A DNA stretch of 52,424 nucleotides from Chryseobacterium sp. (GTDB lineage Bacteria; Bacteroidota; Bacteroidia; Flavobacteriales; Weeksellaceae), in assembly GCA_027492795.1 (NCBI GenBank), contig JAPUEB010000034.1, positions 11,401 through 63,824 on the forward strand, in the 5' to 3' direction. Of this stretch, positions 33,965 through 43,176 are shown one piece after another. The notes beneath the pieces are model-generated. The model worked only from the letters and a program-made list of their open reading frames with translations, was not told the origin of the DNA and made no database searches. How positions within the stretch are numbered: the stretch's first letter is position 1; every line of letters starts with the position of its first letter. Both the position numbers and the translations under genes were made by a program.

Positions 33965-34703
33965 GGATGTTTTCTTTTTTGTTTAAGACATAAAATGCTC
34001 TTTGTGCAGCTTTTTCCTCTGCTTTTTTCTTGGATGTCTCGGTGGCGTTAGATGTTTTTTCATTTTCCAGCCATACCGTGCATCGAAAAACGGTTTGTTT
34101 GCTCGGTTGTACTTCTTCGCAGGTTTCGTAGCGGATGTTCACCTTATTTTTCTGGCTCCATTCCAGCAAAAGACCTTTGTAGCTTACAATTTTGTTTTCC
34201 AACTTGTTGATTTCGGTTGGTGTAAGCAAGCGCTGAAGAACAATGCGTTCACATGCGCTGTAGCCTAAATCCAGATAAACTGCTCCAATAAGCGCTTCAA
34301 ATAAATTACCTGAAATGTTTTCGCTCAACATGGAGTTGTGTCCGCTTTGAATAAATTTGGTGAGTTTCAAGTCTTCGCCTACTTTATTCAGGTTTTTCCT
34401 GTTCACAATTTTACTCTTCATCTGCGTAAGATAGCCTTCATTGGCTTGCGGATAAGTGGAATATAAATGACAAGAAATAATGGAACCCAAAATAGAATCT
34501 CCCAAAAATTCTAAACGTTCATAGTTTTTTATTTCTGGATTTTTGGATGAACTCTTCAAAGAAAAGGCTTCACGGTAGAGACTGATGTTCTGTAAATCGC
34601 AGCCGATAATTTTACCAATTTCGGAGTTTAAAAAATAGTCTTTTTCCGATAGTATTTTTTTTCTTTGTTTGAGGAATTTAGAAAAGTATTTCTGTAACTC
34701 CAT
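33939..34703 (-). CDS. rnc: Ribonuclease III
   Basis: The protein has 254 residues. The RNase III catalytic domain has the signature YERLEFLGDSILG and a second acidic site in NLFEALIGAVYLDLG. The C-terminal double-stranded RNA-binding domain (about 175-245) ends with KKKAEEKAAQRAF. It cleaves double-stranded RNA during rRNA and mRNA processing. It starts 9 bp after fabF and overlaps the next gene. Confidence 0.96.
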   Translation of the reverse strand: MELQKYFSKFLKQRKKILSEKDYFLNSEIGKIIGCDLQNISLYREAFSLKSSSKNPEIKNYERLEFLGDSILGSIISCHLYSTYPQANEGYLTQMKSKIVNRKNLNKVGEDLKLTKFIQSGHNSMLSENISGNLFEALIGAVYLDLGYSACERIVLQRLLTPTEINKLENKIVSYKGLLLEWSQKNKVNIRYETCEEVQPSKQTVFRCTVWLENEKTSNATETSKKKAEEKAAQRAFYVLNKKENILGSSKIHT

Positions 34704-34712
34704 TCACTTGTT

Positions 34713-35957
34713 TTACAGTTTCTTAAAGAGAACACAGGCGTTGTGTCCACCAAAACCGAAGGTGTTGCTCATGGCAACATTCACTTCTTTATTCACCGCA
34801 TGGTTGAAAGTGAAATTCAGGCGGCTGTCGATATTTTCGTCGTCTGTAAAGTGATTTATGGTGGGCGGAACTACACTGTGAATAATGGTTCCTACCGCTG
34901 CAATAGCTTCAATAACTCCGGCTGCTCCTAAAAGGTGACCGGTCATTGATTTTGTAGAATTAATTTGAATGTCGAAAGCGTGTTCTCCTAATAATTTTGA
35001 AATTGCGTTGGATTCGGCAATGTCGCCAAGCGGAGTAGAAGTACCGTGCATGTTGATATGATCTACTTCGTCTGCTGAAATTCCCGCATCTTCCAAGCAA
35101 TTTTTCATTACGAGATAAGCGCCTAAACCTTCAGGATGCGGTGCCGTCATATGATATGCATCTGCGCTCATACCACCACCACTTAATTCTGCGTATATTG
35201 TTGCGCCGCGTTTTTTGGCGTGTTCATATTCTTCCAAAACGATGCAACCTGCTCCTTCGCCCAGTACAAAACCATCGCGGTCTTTATCAAAAGGTCTGGA
35301 AGCTGTTTTTGGGTCGTCATTTCTTGTAGAAAGCGCCATCATCGCATTAAAACCACCAACGCCACTTGCTGTAACCGCTGCTTCGGAACCTCCACAAACA
35401 ATTACGTCTGCTTTTCCGAGTTGGATAAGCATCTTAGCGTCTATCAAAGCGTTTGCAGATGATGCACAAGCAGAAACTGTGGCATAATTTGGACCATGAA
35501 AACCATATTCTATAGAAATGTGGCCCGGAGTGATATCCGCAATCATTTTTGGAATAAAAAACGGATTGAATCTTGGAATTTCTGTATTTGCCCAACCTAA
35601 AACTTCTGTTTCAAAAGTTTCAAGACCGCCAATTCCAGAGCCCCAAATTACCCCAATCCTATTTTTGTCTACGTTGTCCTCAATAATTCGGGAGTGTGCA
35701 ACTGCTTCTTTTGCAGCTACCATCCCGAGTTGAGTGTTTCGGTCCATTTTTTTTGCTTCTTTTTTCTCGAAGTGGTTTAATGGGTCGAAATTTTTGATTT
35801 CGCAGGCGAATTTTGTTTTGAAGTTTGTGGCATCGAAAAGAGTAATAGGAGCAGCACCGCTCACACCTTTTACAAGGTTTTCCCAGTATTCATTGGCGTT
35901 GTTTCCAATAGGCGTCAATGCACCAAAACCGGTAACTACCACTCTCTTCAATTCCAT
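34713..35957 (-). CDS. fabF: Beta-ketoacyl-ACP synthase II
   Basis: The protein has 414 residues and condenses malonyl-ACP with acyl-ACP in fatty-acid elongation. The catalytic triad is visible as Cys in TVSACASSANAL (near 164), His in NMHGTSTPLGD and His in KSMTGHLLGAAG; GFGGHNACVLF closes the protein. It lies 27 bp after acpP, the gene for its carrier, in the same operon. Confidence 0.97.
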   Translation of the reverse strand: MELKRVVVTGFGALTPIGNNANEYWENLVKGVSGAAPITLFDATNFKTKFACEIKNFDPLNHFEKKEAKKMDRNTQLGMVAAKEAVAHSRIIEDNVDKNRIGVIWGSGIGGLETFETEVLGWANTEIPRFNPFFIPKMIADITPGHISIEYGFHGPNYATVSACASSANALIDAKMLIQLGKADVIVCGGSEAAVTASGVGGFNAMMALSTRNDDPKTASRPFDKDRDGFVLGEGAGCIVLEEYEHAKKRGATIYAELSGGGMSADAYHMTAPHPEGLGAYLVMKNCLEDAGISADEVDHINMHGTSTPLGDIAESNAISKLLGEHAFDIQINSTKSMTGHLLGAAGVIEAIAAVGTIIHSVVPPTINHFTDDENIDSRLNFTFNHAVNKEVNVAMSNTFGFGGHNACVLFKKL

Positions 35958-35984
35958 AAGTTATTAATTTTCGTTAAAGAAATA

Positions 35985-36224
35985 TTATTTGTTCACTACT
36001 TCTTCAATATAAGCGATAGCGTGACCAACTGTAGTGATTTTTTCAGCCTGATCATCAGGAATCTGGATGTTGAATTCTTTTTCAAACTCCATGATTAATT
36101 CTACAGTATCCAAAGAATCTGCTCCCAAATCGTTTGTGAAGCTAGCTTCTGGAGTAACTTCTGTTTCTTCAACGTCAAGCTTATCAGCGATGATAGCTTT
36201 TACTCTTGATGCAATGTCTGACAT
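35985..36224 (-). CDS. acpP: Acyl carrier protein
   Basis: The protein has 79 residues, is very acidic and has the phosphopantetheine serine S37 in [13 protein letters not shown]. It carries growing acyl chains for FabF and related enzymes. It is the first gene of the acpP-fabF-rnc-IPExxxVDY-pyk block, with a promoter 34 nt upstream. Confidence 0.98.
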   Translation of the reverse strand: MSDIASRVKAIIADKLDVEETEVTPEASFTNDLGADSLDTVELIMEFEKEFNIQIPDDQAEKITTVGHAIAYIEEVVNK

Positions 36225-36258
36225 AGTAATTTAAATTTTTATTGTTATTTAACTGCTG

Positions 36259-36266
36259 CAAATATA
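36259..36266 (-). promoter_or_regulatory. TAnnTTTG promoter of the acpP operon
   Basis: On the minus strand the sequence is TATATTTG, a perfect -7 element, 34 nt before the acpP ATG. Confidence 0.65.
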
Positions 36267-36355
36267 TAAAATTCTTTATGATTAAATTTTTTTTGTTGAA
36301 ATTTTGAAAAAAATTATGCATTGAAGAATGATGGGAAATTACACAACTTTTTTAT

Positions 36356-37744
36356 CTACTTTGTTTTCACTAAAATAAGGTAGCTCCAAGGTTTCATCTT
36401 AAAGTTTGATGCGTCTTTCAAAGTGACGGTTTTTCCTGAAAAAAGGTCTTTGTAATTTCCAGAAAAATATTTGGTGTTCAGGTTTACATCCACGTTATCT
36501 TTAGAAAAATTGAAAATAGGGAGAACTGCGTCGCCATTTTTTTCGCGATAAAAGGATAGTACGTTGTCTTGTTTATTATTTACAACGCGAATCATTTCAC
36601 CGCCTTTATTTCCGTTCCACAGTGCCTGATTTTTATGTTTTAAAGCAAAAAGTGTGGTGTAGAGTTTTTGGTATTTTAAATTAGAGAAATCAATCAAATC
36701 TTTATCAAAAAACTTCAAACTTCTATCAAGTCCGGCTTCCTGTCCACTGTAAACTAGCGGCATTCCATTGGCTACGGCACAAAAAACCATAGAGGCTTCC
36801 AATCCGTCAACGAAATTTTTCACCATATTTCCCTCCCAAGAATTTTTATCGTGGTTGTCCACAAAAAGCATACGTATTGCGTTTCTCGGCAGGCTGTTCA
36901 CATCATGCGACATATATTCTACCAAAGGCCAAATGGTGGATTTTCCTTGTGTTAATTGGTGAAGTTTTTCCCAAAGCGTCCAAGAATAAGTAGCATCGAA
37001 GGATTTTTTGTACAAATCTCGGCTTTCCCATTCTGCAAGCATGAAAACAGGTTTCACGGCATCAAGTTCGGCTCGTGCGTTTTCCCAAAAATCTACGGGG
37101 ATAAAACCGGCGACATCGGCTCTGTAACCGTCTATATCGGTTTCTTTTACCCAAAATTTCAGAGATTCCGTCATATACTTTCGAAAATCGGGATTGTCGT
37201 AATCAAAATCGATAACATCATCCCAATCATACCAAGTTGTGGGCTGAAAATTACCTTCCCTTGTTTTTGTGTACCATTCTGGATGTTCTTTTGCCAAAGG
37301 ATTGTCCCACGCGGAGTGATTTCCCACCCAGTCGATAATAACATACATTCCCATCGAATGAATTTTTTTTACCAAATTTTTGAAATCCTGCATTGTTCCA
37401 AACTCCGGATTGATTCCGCGAAAATCTTTTACGGAATAATAACTTCCCAATCCGCCTTTTCTGTTTTTTTCGCCAATTGGATGAATGGGCATGAGCCAAA
37501 TGATATCAATTCCCATATTTTTCAATCTGGGTAAATGTTTTTCAAAAGCTTTGAAAGTTCCTTCTGGAGTGTATTGGCGGATGTTTACTTCGTAAATGGT
37601 GGCATTTTTCGTCCATTCTGGATGGGTAATTTCCACATATTCTTTTGGCTGATAGCGATTATCTTTGTTTTGAGCAGTAAAATTATTGGCAAAAAATAGG
37701 AGTAACGAAATAGCGATGGTTTTTGAAAGGACTGAAATTTTCAT
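36356..37744 (-). CDS. Secreted GH13 alpha-amylase family protein
   Basis: The protein has 462 residues. Signal peptide MKISVLSKTIAISLLLFFAN is followed by a GH13 TIM barrel: region I (YVIIDWVGNH), nucleophile Asp in region II (DGYRADVAGF), acid/base Glu in MLAEWES and region IV FVDNHDKNS. A C-terminal beta domain ends at about 462. It should hydrolyse alpha-glucans in the periplasm. The ATG at 37744 is chosen because a promoter element lies 16 nt upstream; an earlier in-frame ATG at 37762 overlaps that element. No sus or PUL partners are nearby. Confidence 0.93.
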   Translation of the reverse strand: MKISVLSKTIAISLLLFFANNFTAQNKDNRYQPKEYVEITHPEWTKNATIYEVNIRQYTPEGTFKAFEKHLPRLKNMGIDIIWLMPIHPIGEKNRKGGLGSYYSVKDFRGINPEFGTMQDFKNLVKKIHSMGMYVIIDWVGNHSAWDNPLAKEHPEWYTKTREGNFQPTTWYDWDDVIDFDYDNPDFRKYMTESLKFWVKETDIDGYRADVAGFIPVDFWENARAELDAVKPVFMLAEWESRDLYKKSFDATYSWTLWEKLHQLTQGKSTIWPLVEYMSHDVNSLPRNAIRMLFVDNHDKNSWEGNMVKNFVDGLEASMVFCAVANGMPLVYSGQEAGLDRSLKFFDKDLIDFSNLKYQKLYTTLFALKHKNQALWNGNKGGEMIRVVNNKQDNVLSFYREKNGDAVLPIFNFSKDNVDVNLNTKYFSGNYKDLFSGKTVTLKDASNFKMKPWSYLILVKTK

Positions 37745-37759
37745 TGTTGGAATTTTTAT

Positions 37760-37767
37760 CAAAATTA
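37760..37767 (-). promoter_or_regulatory. TAnnTTTG promoter of the amylase gene
   Basis: On the minus strand the sequence is TAATTTTG, 15 nt upstream of the ATG at 37744. This supports the shorter start. Confidence 0.55.
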
Positions 37768-37811
37768 AAATAAAAAAGCCACTTTATGATGAGTAAAGTG
37801 ACTTTTTATTG

Positions 37812-38208
37812 TGGAGTTGGAGGGATTCGAACCCTCGTCCAAACAAGCAATACGCAAGATTTCTACATGCTTATTCTGCTATTGTTTTTCGTCGTAAAGC
37901 AGACAGCAGACAGCCAACTTTACGCTTATCTTCTAAAGTTTTCGTTCCCGAAGCGAAGATTTTCGGGACTTATTTCTGCATTCCTATGCCTCAGTTTCCA
38001 ACGTCGCAGAACCGAACTTTGGTGAGACATCTTGTTTCCTTACTGTACTTCGGGAAAAACGCTTATCCTACTATGATTCGGATTAAGCAGCAAGAGCAAA
38101 CTCTTGGTCGCCAGTTAAAATTTTGTAGCAAGGGATTAAAGAGATCGCGCTACGGTTCTCTGCATGCTTACTTACCCATTGTTCTTGCTGTCGAAACCAG
38201 TCAACCCC
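37812..38208 (-). ncRNA. ssrA: tmRNA
   Basis: Read on the minus strand, the 5' end is GGGGTTGACTGGTTTCGACA and the 3' end is the tRNA-like TTCGAATCCCTCCAACTCCA, with a genome-encoded CCA. Length is about 397 nt, normal for tmRNA. The tag frame at 38112-38083 encodes GDQEFALAA followed by TAA, with the C-terminal ALAA proteolysis signal. tmRNA rescues stalled ribosomes with SmpB, which is not in the window. A TAnnTTTG promoter lies upstream at 38224-38231. Confidence 0.97.
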
Positions 38209-38223
38209 AATTTTGTAAGTGGG

Positions 38224-38231
38224 CAAAGATA
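38224..38231 (-). promoter_or_regulatory. TAnnTTTG promoter of ssrA
   Basis: On the minus strand the sequence is TATCTTTG, 15 nt before the mature tmRNA 5' end. Confidence 0.6.
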
Positions 38232-38257
38232 TGAAAAAATTATTCCAAAAATTTTTG

Positions 38258-38289
38258 CTAAAAAAGAGCCGCTTATTTTCAAGCGGCTC
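38258..38289 (-). terminator. Terminator of the 1471-residue T9SS protein gene
   Basis: GAGCCGCTT (38266-38274) pairs perfectly with AAGCGGCTC (38281-38289). The A run at 38260-38265 gives a U run on the minus strand. Confidence 0.88.
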
Positions 38290-38299
38290 AATTTCTCAT

Positions 38300-41200
38300 T
38301 TATTCTCTATTTTTCACGAGTATCCATCCATTTCGCTGAACGGTTTTATTGGATATTGGATCCGTCCATGTTACTTGGTACCAGTACGTACCAGTAGTAA
38401 CTTTAAAGCTGGTGTAGTTTCCGCTCCATATCGTTTTTTGAGGTGTAGCTCTGAAAACCTCTTTGCCATAACGGTCGTAAATTGCTGCCTGGAAATTTTT
38501 ATACTTGCTAATTCCTGTGAAGTCGATGTGGTCATTTATACCGTCGCCATTTGGTGTAATGGCATTGCTGACGGAGAAAGTTAAATACTCAATAGTTCCC
38601 CAGCAATCAACCCCTTTTTCTCTTACCGAAATATAATAGGTTGTGTTTTTCTTAATATTTCCAAAAATATTTGAATTTTGCCAAGAAATGCCATTGTCTA
38701 GTGAGTATTCCAGATTGTTGCTTGGACTTTCAACAATTACAGTAAGTGTATTGTTTTCGAAAACAATCTCCTTCACAACAGGGATAGGTGTATAATCCGC
38801 CACTGCAGTAAATGTTTTGCTGCATACACCGTTGTTTATGGTTACAGTATAGGTTCCTGGCGTATTTACAGTAATGGTTTGAGTGGTTTGTCCATTACTC
38901 CATAGATATGTATAGCCGGGTCCTGAACCTGCATCTAGAACTCCACTTGTTCCTTTACAGAAAAATATATTTTGCAGGGTAGAAACTATTGCAGGTACCA
39001 CATTTATGGTAATAGAGGCTGTGTTGCCTTGACATCCGTTCAATCCTACTCCGGTTACAGAATAGGTGGTAGTTGTATTTGGAGCAACCACCTGGGTGGA
39101 ACCACTTCCTGTTAAACCAGTCCAAGTATATGTTGATGCGCCATTAGCGGTTAATGTAACCTGTTCTCCTGCACAAATATTTACATCATTCGCTGTTATG
39201 GCTATAATTGGTGGCAAATTGTTTTCTATTACAGTTACAGTTTGAGACTGGCTGCAGTTTAGTCCAAAATTATTGGTTATAGTAAGTGTATAATTGGCTC
39301 CTTCGCTTACGACAGGAGTAAGTGTATTGGCACCGGAAACAATATTACCTCCAGGTCCTGCCGTCCACAAAATGGTTGCTCCTGCCGTGAATGTAGATCC
39401 TGAAGCATTGAGTGTGATTGTAGGATTTGTACAAGTAATTTGTTGAGGCTGTTGAATGTTAATGGTAATTGGTGCGTCCATTGTAACATTTGCAGAAGCT
39501 GTATATTGACATCCGCCAGAAGTGGTTACTGTCACCGTATAAGTTCCGACTGCATTTACTGTGGTGGATTGGGCTGTAGATCCGTTAGACCAAAGGAATG
39601 TATGCCCAGTACCGGTAACGTTTGCTGTAAGTGTTGTTGAAGAACCTTGGCAAAATGAAAGATTTCCAGTTATTGATAGGTTAGGATTGGCATTTTGCAC
39701 AATGTTTACTGAAACCGTTTGGCTTACACATGCTCCATTGGAAACAGTCAGCGTGTATGTTCCTGGAGTGCTTACAGTTATGCTTTGTGTAATAGCACCT
39801 GTTGACCAAGTATTTCCAGTAGCGTAGTTCGACGTTAAGACGACCGGCGTAGTTCCGCAGATTGCAGGTGCAGATTGCGAAATTACAGGAACAGGAGTGG
39901 TTCCTACAGTAATTTGTATTTGCGCAATAGCAAAACAGTTTCCGTTGCTTACACGAACATAAATAATAGTAGTACCTGTGTTATAAGCGTTAGGAGCAGT
40001 AATATTATTTGCGTTTCCAGCCGTTGCGTCTGCTAAATTTGTATAATAAGTAAATGTAACTCCAGGAGTTGTACTAATATTTGCCTGCGAAGCTGTTAAA
40101 TCAAAAGTATATGTACCCGTAACGGAACATTGGTTCAAACTAAGATTTTGAACGGTCGGAACTGGGCTTTGGGTTACCGATATGGATTGTTGGAACTGGC
40201 ATCCACCGGAAGTAGTTACAGTGACGGTGTAGCTTCCTGCAGACGAAACCGTTATAGATGGTGTTGTTGCACCATTCGACCATGAAAATGTATTTCCTGT
40301 GCCATTCGCTGTAGCAGTTAGAGTTGTAGATCCACCCGTACAATAAAAATTATTACCACTAATCTGAACATTAGGGTCTGCATTGGCGGTTATAGTGATT
40401 GTGGCAGGACTACTGGTGCAGTTACCACTTGTATTGGTTAAAGTGTATGTACCAGGTGTATTTACTGTAATGCTTTGTGTCGTTGCACCCGTAGACCATG
40501 TGTTTCCAGTGGAAAAATTGGATGTTAGCGTAACACTTCCATTACCACAGATAACCGTAGACGAAGCTGTAATTGTGGGTACTACAGTTTGGCTCACAGT
40601 AAGCTGAAGTTGAACTACAACTGCACACGTACCTTTTACAACCCTTACATAAATAATAGCAGTTCCGGATGTGTAAGAAGAAGGATTGGAGATAAAATTT
40701 GCATTTCCAGCAATTGCATCCGCTTGGTTGAGATAATAGCTGAAAGTTACCCCCGCTGTTGCACTTATACTTGGCTGAGCCGATGTTAAATTAAAAATTC
40801 CTGAAGTGGAAGAAGAACAAATACTCAAACTTGAGTTTTGTGCGGTTGGAGGAGTATCCACCACCACCGTTGCAGTTTGAGTAAACTGGCAACCTTGAGA
40901 TGTGGTAACTGTTGCTGTGTAAGTTCCTGCGGTGCTTACAGTTATTGAAGGTGTAGTTGCGCCGGTGGACCAAGAAAATGTATTTCCTGTACCATTTGCA
41001 CTTGCAGTTAAAGTAGTAGAGCCACCCTGACAAAAAGCAAGATTTCCAGAAATCTGAATATTTGGATCTGTAGCATTGGAAATGTTGATGGAAGCTGATG
41101 GACTTGTACAATTTCCGTTGGTATTTGTTACGGTGTATGTTCCAGGTGCATTTATAGTAATGCTTTGGGTAGTAGCACCGTTGGACCAAGTATTTCCAGT

Positions 41201-42715
41201 AGTGTAGTTGGACGTAAGTGTCACGCTGCCGTTAGTGCAAAGATAATTTGAAGATGACGTAATAGTAGGAGCGGCAGGGATAGGATTAACTGTAAGTTGC
41301 AAATCTGCTACATCGCTGCATTGTCCAGAGGTAACTCTCACATAAACAACTGCTGTTCCAGATGTATACGCTGAAGGATTGCTTATTGTACTTGTATTTC
41401 CAGCTAAAGCATCGGCTAAATTTGTGTAATAGCTGAACGTGGCTCCTGTAGTGCTACTTATTGATGGTTGAGCAGAAGTAAGATCAAATGTTGCGGTATT
41501 ATTGTTAGAACATTGGCTCAAACTGCTATCCAAAGCTTGCGGTAAGGGAAGTGTATTAATGGTAATTTGTGCATTGCCGGGACATGTTGTTCCAGGGATA
41601 TTCACCTGAACAGAATAAACGCCGGCTTGGGTAGCAGTATAGGTAGCCGCAGTTGCACCAGGAATAGGATTGTTATTGAAAGACCATTGATAAGTTGCTC
41701 CCGCTATAGGAACCGCTGCGCTTATAACTTGCGAAGAACCGCTACAAATAGTTACACTGGAAGGCAGTGGATTTCCTGTAGGACCAGTAAGCTGTACACC
41801 AATATTAAAAGAACCTGCTTTTAGAAAAACACCAGTGTCGTAACTTCTATCTGGGGTAGAAGATGGGCTAAAGTCTGCCAAAACCATTTTGAAACGGTAG
41901 GTTTCACCAGGAATTACAGTTGCTGTAGCGGTAAGAGGAACGGTTCTTCCATTAAAATTAGTCTCTGTTTGTGCAGTGTTATAACCAGCAAAGTACTGTT
42001 GATTTATTGAAGGGCAGCTGGTGGATATATAAGGGTGTATATTTGTTACACTTACAGGGCCCGCTCCACCAGGAAGTACAGCAATGTTGGTATAGTTCGG
42101 ATCGGTAACTTTTTTAATTAATAAGGCAAATCCGTCAGTATAGGTGCAAGGGAAGTTGCTGGAATATTCCTCAGAAGCAAAAATATATTGGAAATTAATC
42201 TCTGTTGTTACCGGAACAAAATCAAACTGGATAAATGTTGCATCACTAAGATTTGTAGTGGGGACTCCCAGTGCCGTCGCAAGATCAACATCTCCACCAG
42301 TTCCCAGTACACCAGTAGCGGTGGTAGTACCCAAAGGTTCAGCAATAAAAGAATTTCCAGCATTTCTAGCGGGTCCGGTCATCAATACAACACCTTTATT
42401 AAAAGGAAAATTCGTTGTGCCCTTATTAAAATATCCCCAAGATCGATTATTATCTGTAGCCAATAGATTGGGTGAAACTATAACATTGGTAACGCTTGCC
42501 GTGCAGTTTGCACCACCTGTTATCAAAACATCCTGTATTAACTGTTGAATTGTGTAATTACTTTCAGGGTAGGGAGCGACATTTACATCAATAAAAGCTC
42601 CCGCCATTAAACTTTTGGCACTTGGCGTGGTAGGTTTTGAATTTTGTCTGTCGCTTTGCCCTAAAAATATAGAATAAGCAAAAACGAGACACAGTAAGGA
42701 TATTCTTAATTTCAT
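38300..42715 (-). CDS. Choice-of-anchor L protein with Ig-like repeats and T9SS type B sorting domain
   Basis: The protein has 1471 residues. After a signal peptide, a choice-of-anchor L domain spans about 55-300 (FDFVPVTTEINFQYIFASEEY). A long series of repeated Ig-like/SprB-like units follows (about 310-1370), each with SITVNTPGTYT, GNTFSW.TGATTPSITVS and YYTNLADA-type motifs. The C-terminus (about 1385-1471) is a type B sorting domain with SNAITPNGDGIND and YDRYGKEVF. Such proteins are large cell-surface adhesins or gliding-related proteins exported by the T9SS. It is monocistronic with its own terminator, next to ssrA. Confidence 0.93.
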   Translation of the reverse strand: MKLRISLLCLVFAYSIFLGQSDRQNSKPTTPSAKSLMAGAFIDVNVAPYPESNYTIQQLIQDVLITGGANCTASVTNVIVSPNLLATDNNRSWGYFNKGTTNFPFNKGVVLMTGPARNAGNSFIAEPLGTTTATGVLGTGGDVDLATALGVPTTNLSDATFIQFDFVPVTTEINFQYIFASEEYSSNFPCTYTDGFALLIKKVTDPNYTNIAVLPGGAGPVSVTNIHPYISTSCPSINQQYFAGYNTAQTETNFNGRTVPLTATATVIPGETYRFKMVLADFSPSSTPDRSYDTGVFLKAGSFNIGVQLTGPTGNPLPSSVTICSGSSQVISAAVPIAGATYQWSFNNNPIPGATAATYTATQAGVYSVQVNIPGTTCPGNAQITINTLPLPQALDSSLSQCSNNNTATFDLTSAQPSISSTTGATFSYYTNLADALAGNTSTISNPSAYTSGTAVVYVRVTSGQCSDVADLQLTVNPIPAAPTITSSSNYLCTNGSVTLTSNYTTGNTWSNGATTQSITINAPGTYTVTNTNGNCTSPSASINISNATDPNIQISGNLAFCQGGSTTLTASANGTGNTFSWSTGATTPSITVSTAGTYTATVTTSQGCQFTQTATVVVDTPPTAQNSSLSICSSSTSGIFNLTSAQPSISATAGVTFSYYLNQADAIAGNANFISNPSSYTSGTAIIYVRVVKGTCAVVVQLQLTVSQTVVPTITASSTVICGNGSVTLTSNFSTGNTWSTGATTQSITVNTPGTYTLTNTSGNCTSSPATITITANADPNVQISGNNFYCTGGSTTLTATANGTGNTFSWSNGATTPSITVSSAGSYTVTVTTSGGCQFQQSISVTQSPVPTVQNLSLNQCSVTGTYTFDLTASQANISTTPGVTFTYYTNLADATAGNANNITAPNAYNTGTTIIYVRVSNGNCFAIAQIQITVGTTPVPVISQSAPAICGTTPVVLTSNYATGNTWSTGAITQSITVSTPGTYTLTVSNGACVSQTVSVNIVQNANPNLSITGNLSFCQGSSTTLTANVTGTGHTFLWSNGSTAQSTTVNAVGTYTVTVTTSGGCQYTASANVTMDAPITINIQQPQQITCTNPTITLNASGSTFTAGATILWTAGPGGNIVSGANTLTPVVSEGANYTLTITNNFGLNCSQSQTVTVIENNLPPIIAITANDVNICAGEQVTLTANGASTYTWTGLTGSGSTQVVAPNTTTTYSVTGVGLNGCQGNTASITINVVPAIVSTLQNIFFCKGTSGVLDAGSGPGYTYLWSNGQTTQTITVNTPGTYTVTINNGVCSKTFTAVADYTPIPVVKEIVFENNTLTVIVESPSNNLEYSLDNGISWQNSNIFGNIKKNTTYYISVREKGVDCWGTIEYLTFSVSNAITPNGDGINDHIDFTGISKYKNFQAAIYDRYGKEVFRATPQKTIWSGNYTSFKVTTGTYWYQVTWTDPISNKTVQRNGWILVKNRE

Positions 42716-42862
42716 CGTATATCGAATTTTGGTGCGTAATAAGTGAAAATTCTATATCAGAAACCGTTAAAAAATAAACATATTACGACCCGATAAAAAT
42801 ATAAAAATATTTGATATGAATTTTAAGAATCTATAAAATTTGCCAGTTAAAAAAAATAATTT

Positions 42863-42870
42863 TACTTTTG
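42863..42870 (+). promoter_or_regulatory. TAnnTTTG promoter of rpsU
   Basis: TACTTTTG is a perfect -7 element, followed by GCAGTCC and then the rpsU ATG 23 nt downstream. The same TTTGCAGTCC word is seen at the window end (52399). Confidence 0.65.
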
Positions 42871-42893
42871 CAGTCCAAAATGAGATGTAAAAT

Positions 42894-43091
42894 ATGTTAA
42901 TCATTCCAGTAAAAGACGGAGAGTCTATAGACAGAGCACTAAAAAAGTATAAAAGAAAATTCGACAAAACAGGAGTTGTGCGTGCCTTGAGATCAAGACA
43001 GCAATTTATTAAACCTTCTGTAACGTTCAGACAGGCAAAGCTAAAGGCAGCCCACAAGCAAAGAGAAGCAAGTAGAGAAGAACAGGCGTAA
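42894..43091 (+). CDS. rpsU: 30S ribosomal protein bS21
   Basis: The protein has 65 residues and is very basic. It starts MLIIPVKDGESIDRALKKYK and carries the bS21 signature with VRALRSRQQFIKPS. It is part of the 30S subunit and helps mRNA initiation. It is the first gene of the translation island that runs to nusG. A terminator follows. Confidence 0.97.
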   Translation: MLIIPVKDGESIDRALKKYKRKFDKTGVVRALRSRQQFIKPSVTFRQAKLKAAHKQREASREEQA

Positions 43092-43119
43092 AAACCTATT
43101 TTTTCTCCAGCTATAAAAT

Positions 43120-43161
43120 AAATCACTTTCTAAATTGTTATATTTGGAAAGTGATTTTTTT
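43120..43161 (+). terminator. Terminator after rpsU
   Basis: AAATCACTTTC (43120-43130) pairs perfectly with GAAAGTGATTT (43147-43157), then a T run. Confidence 0.8.
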
Positions 43162-43176
43162 GTTTCTAAAATAAAA

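Noticed and set aside
37786-38584. Several plus-strand reading frames near 37.8-38.6 kb
   Set aside because: They are antisense to tmRNA and to the C-terminal end of the T9SS type B protein.
42767-43126. 119-residue minus-strand reading frame over rpsU
   Set aside because: It is antisense to the certain bS21 gene and spans its promoter and terminator.
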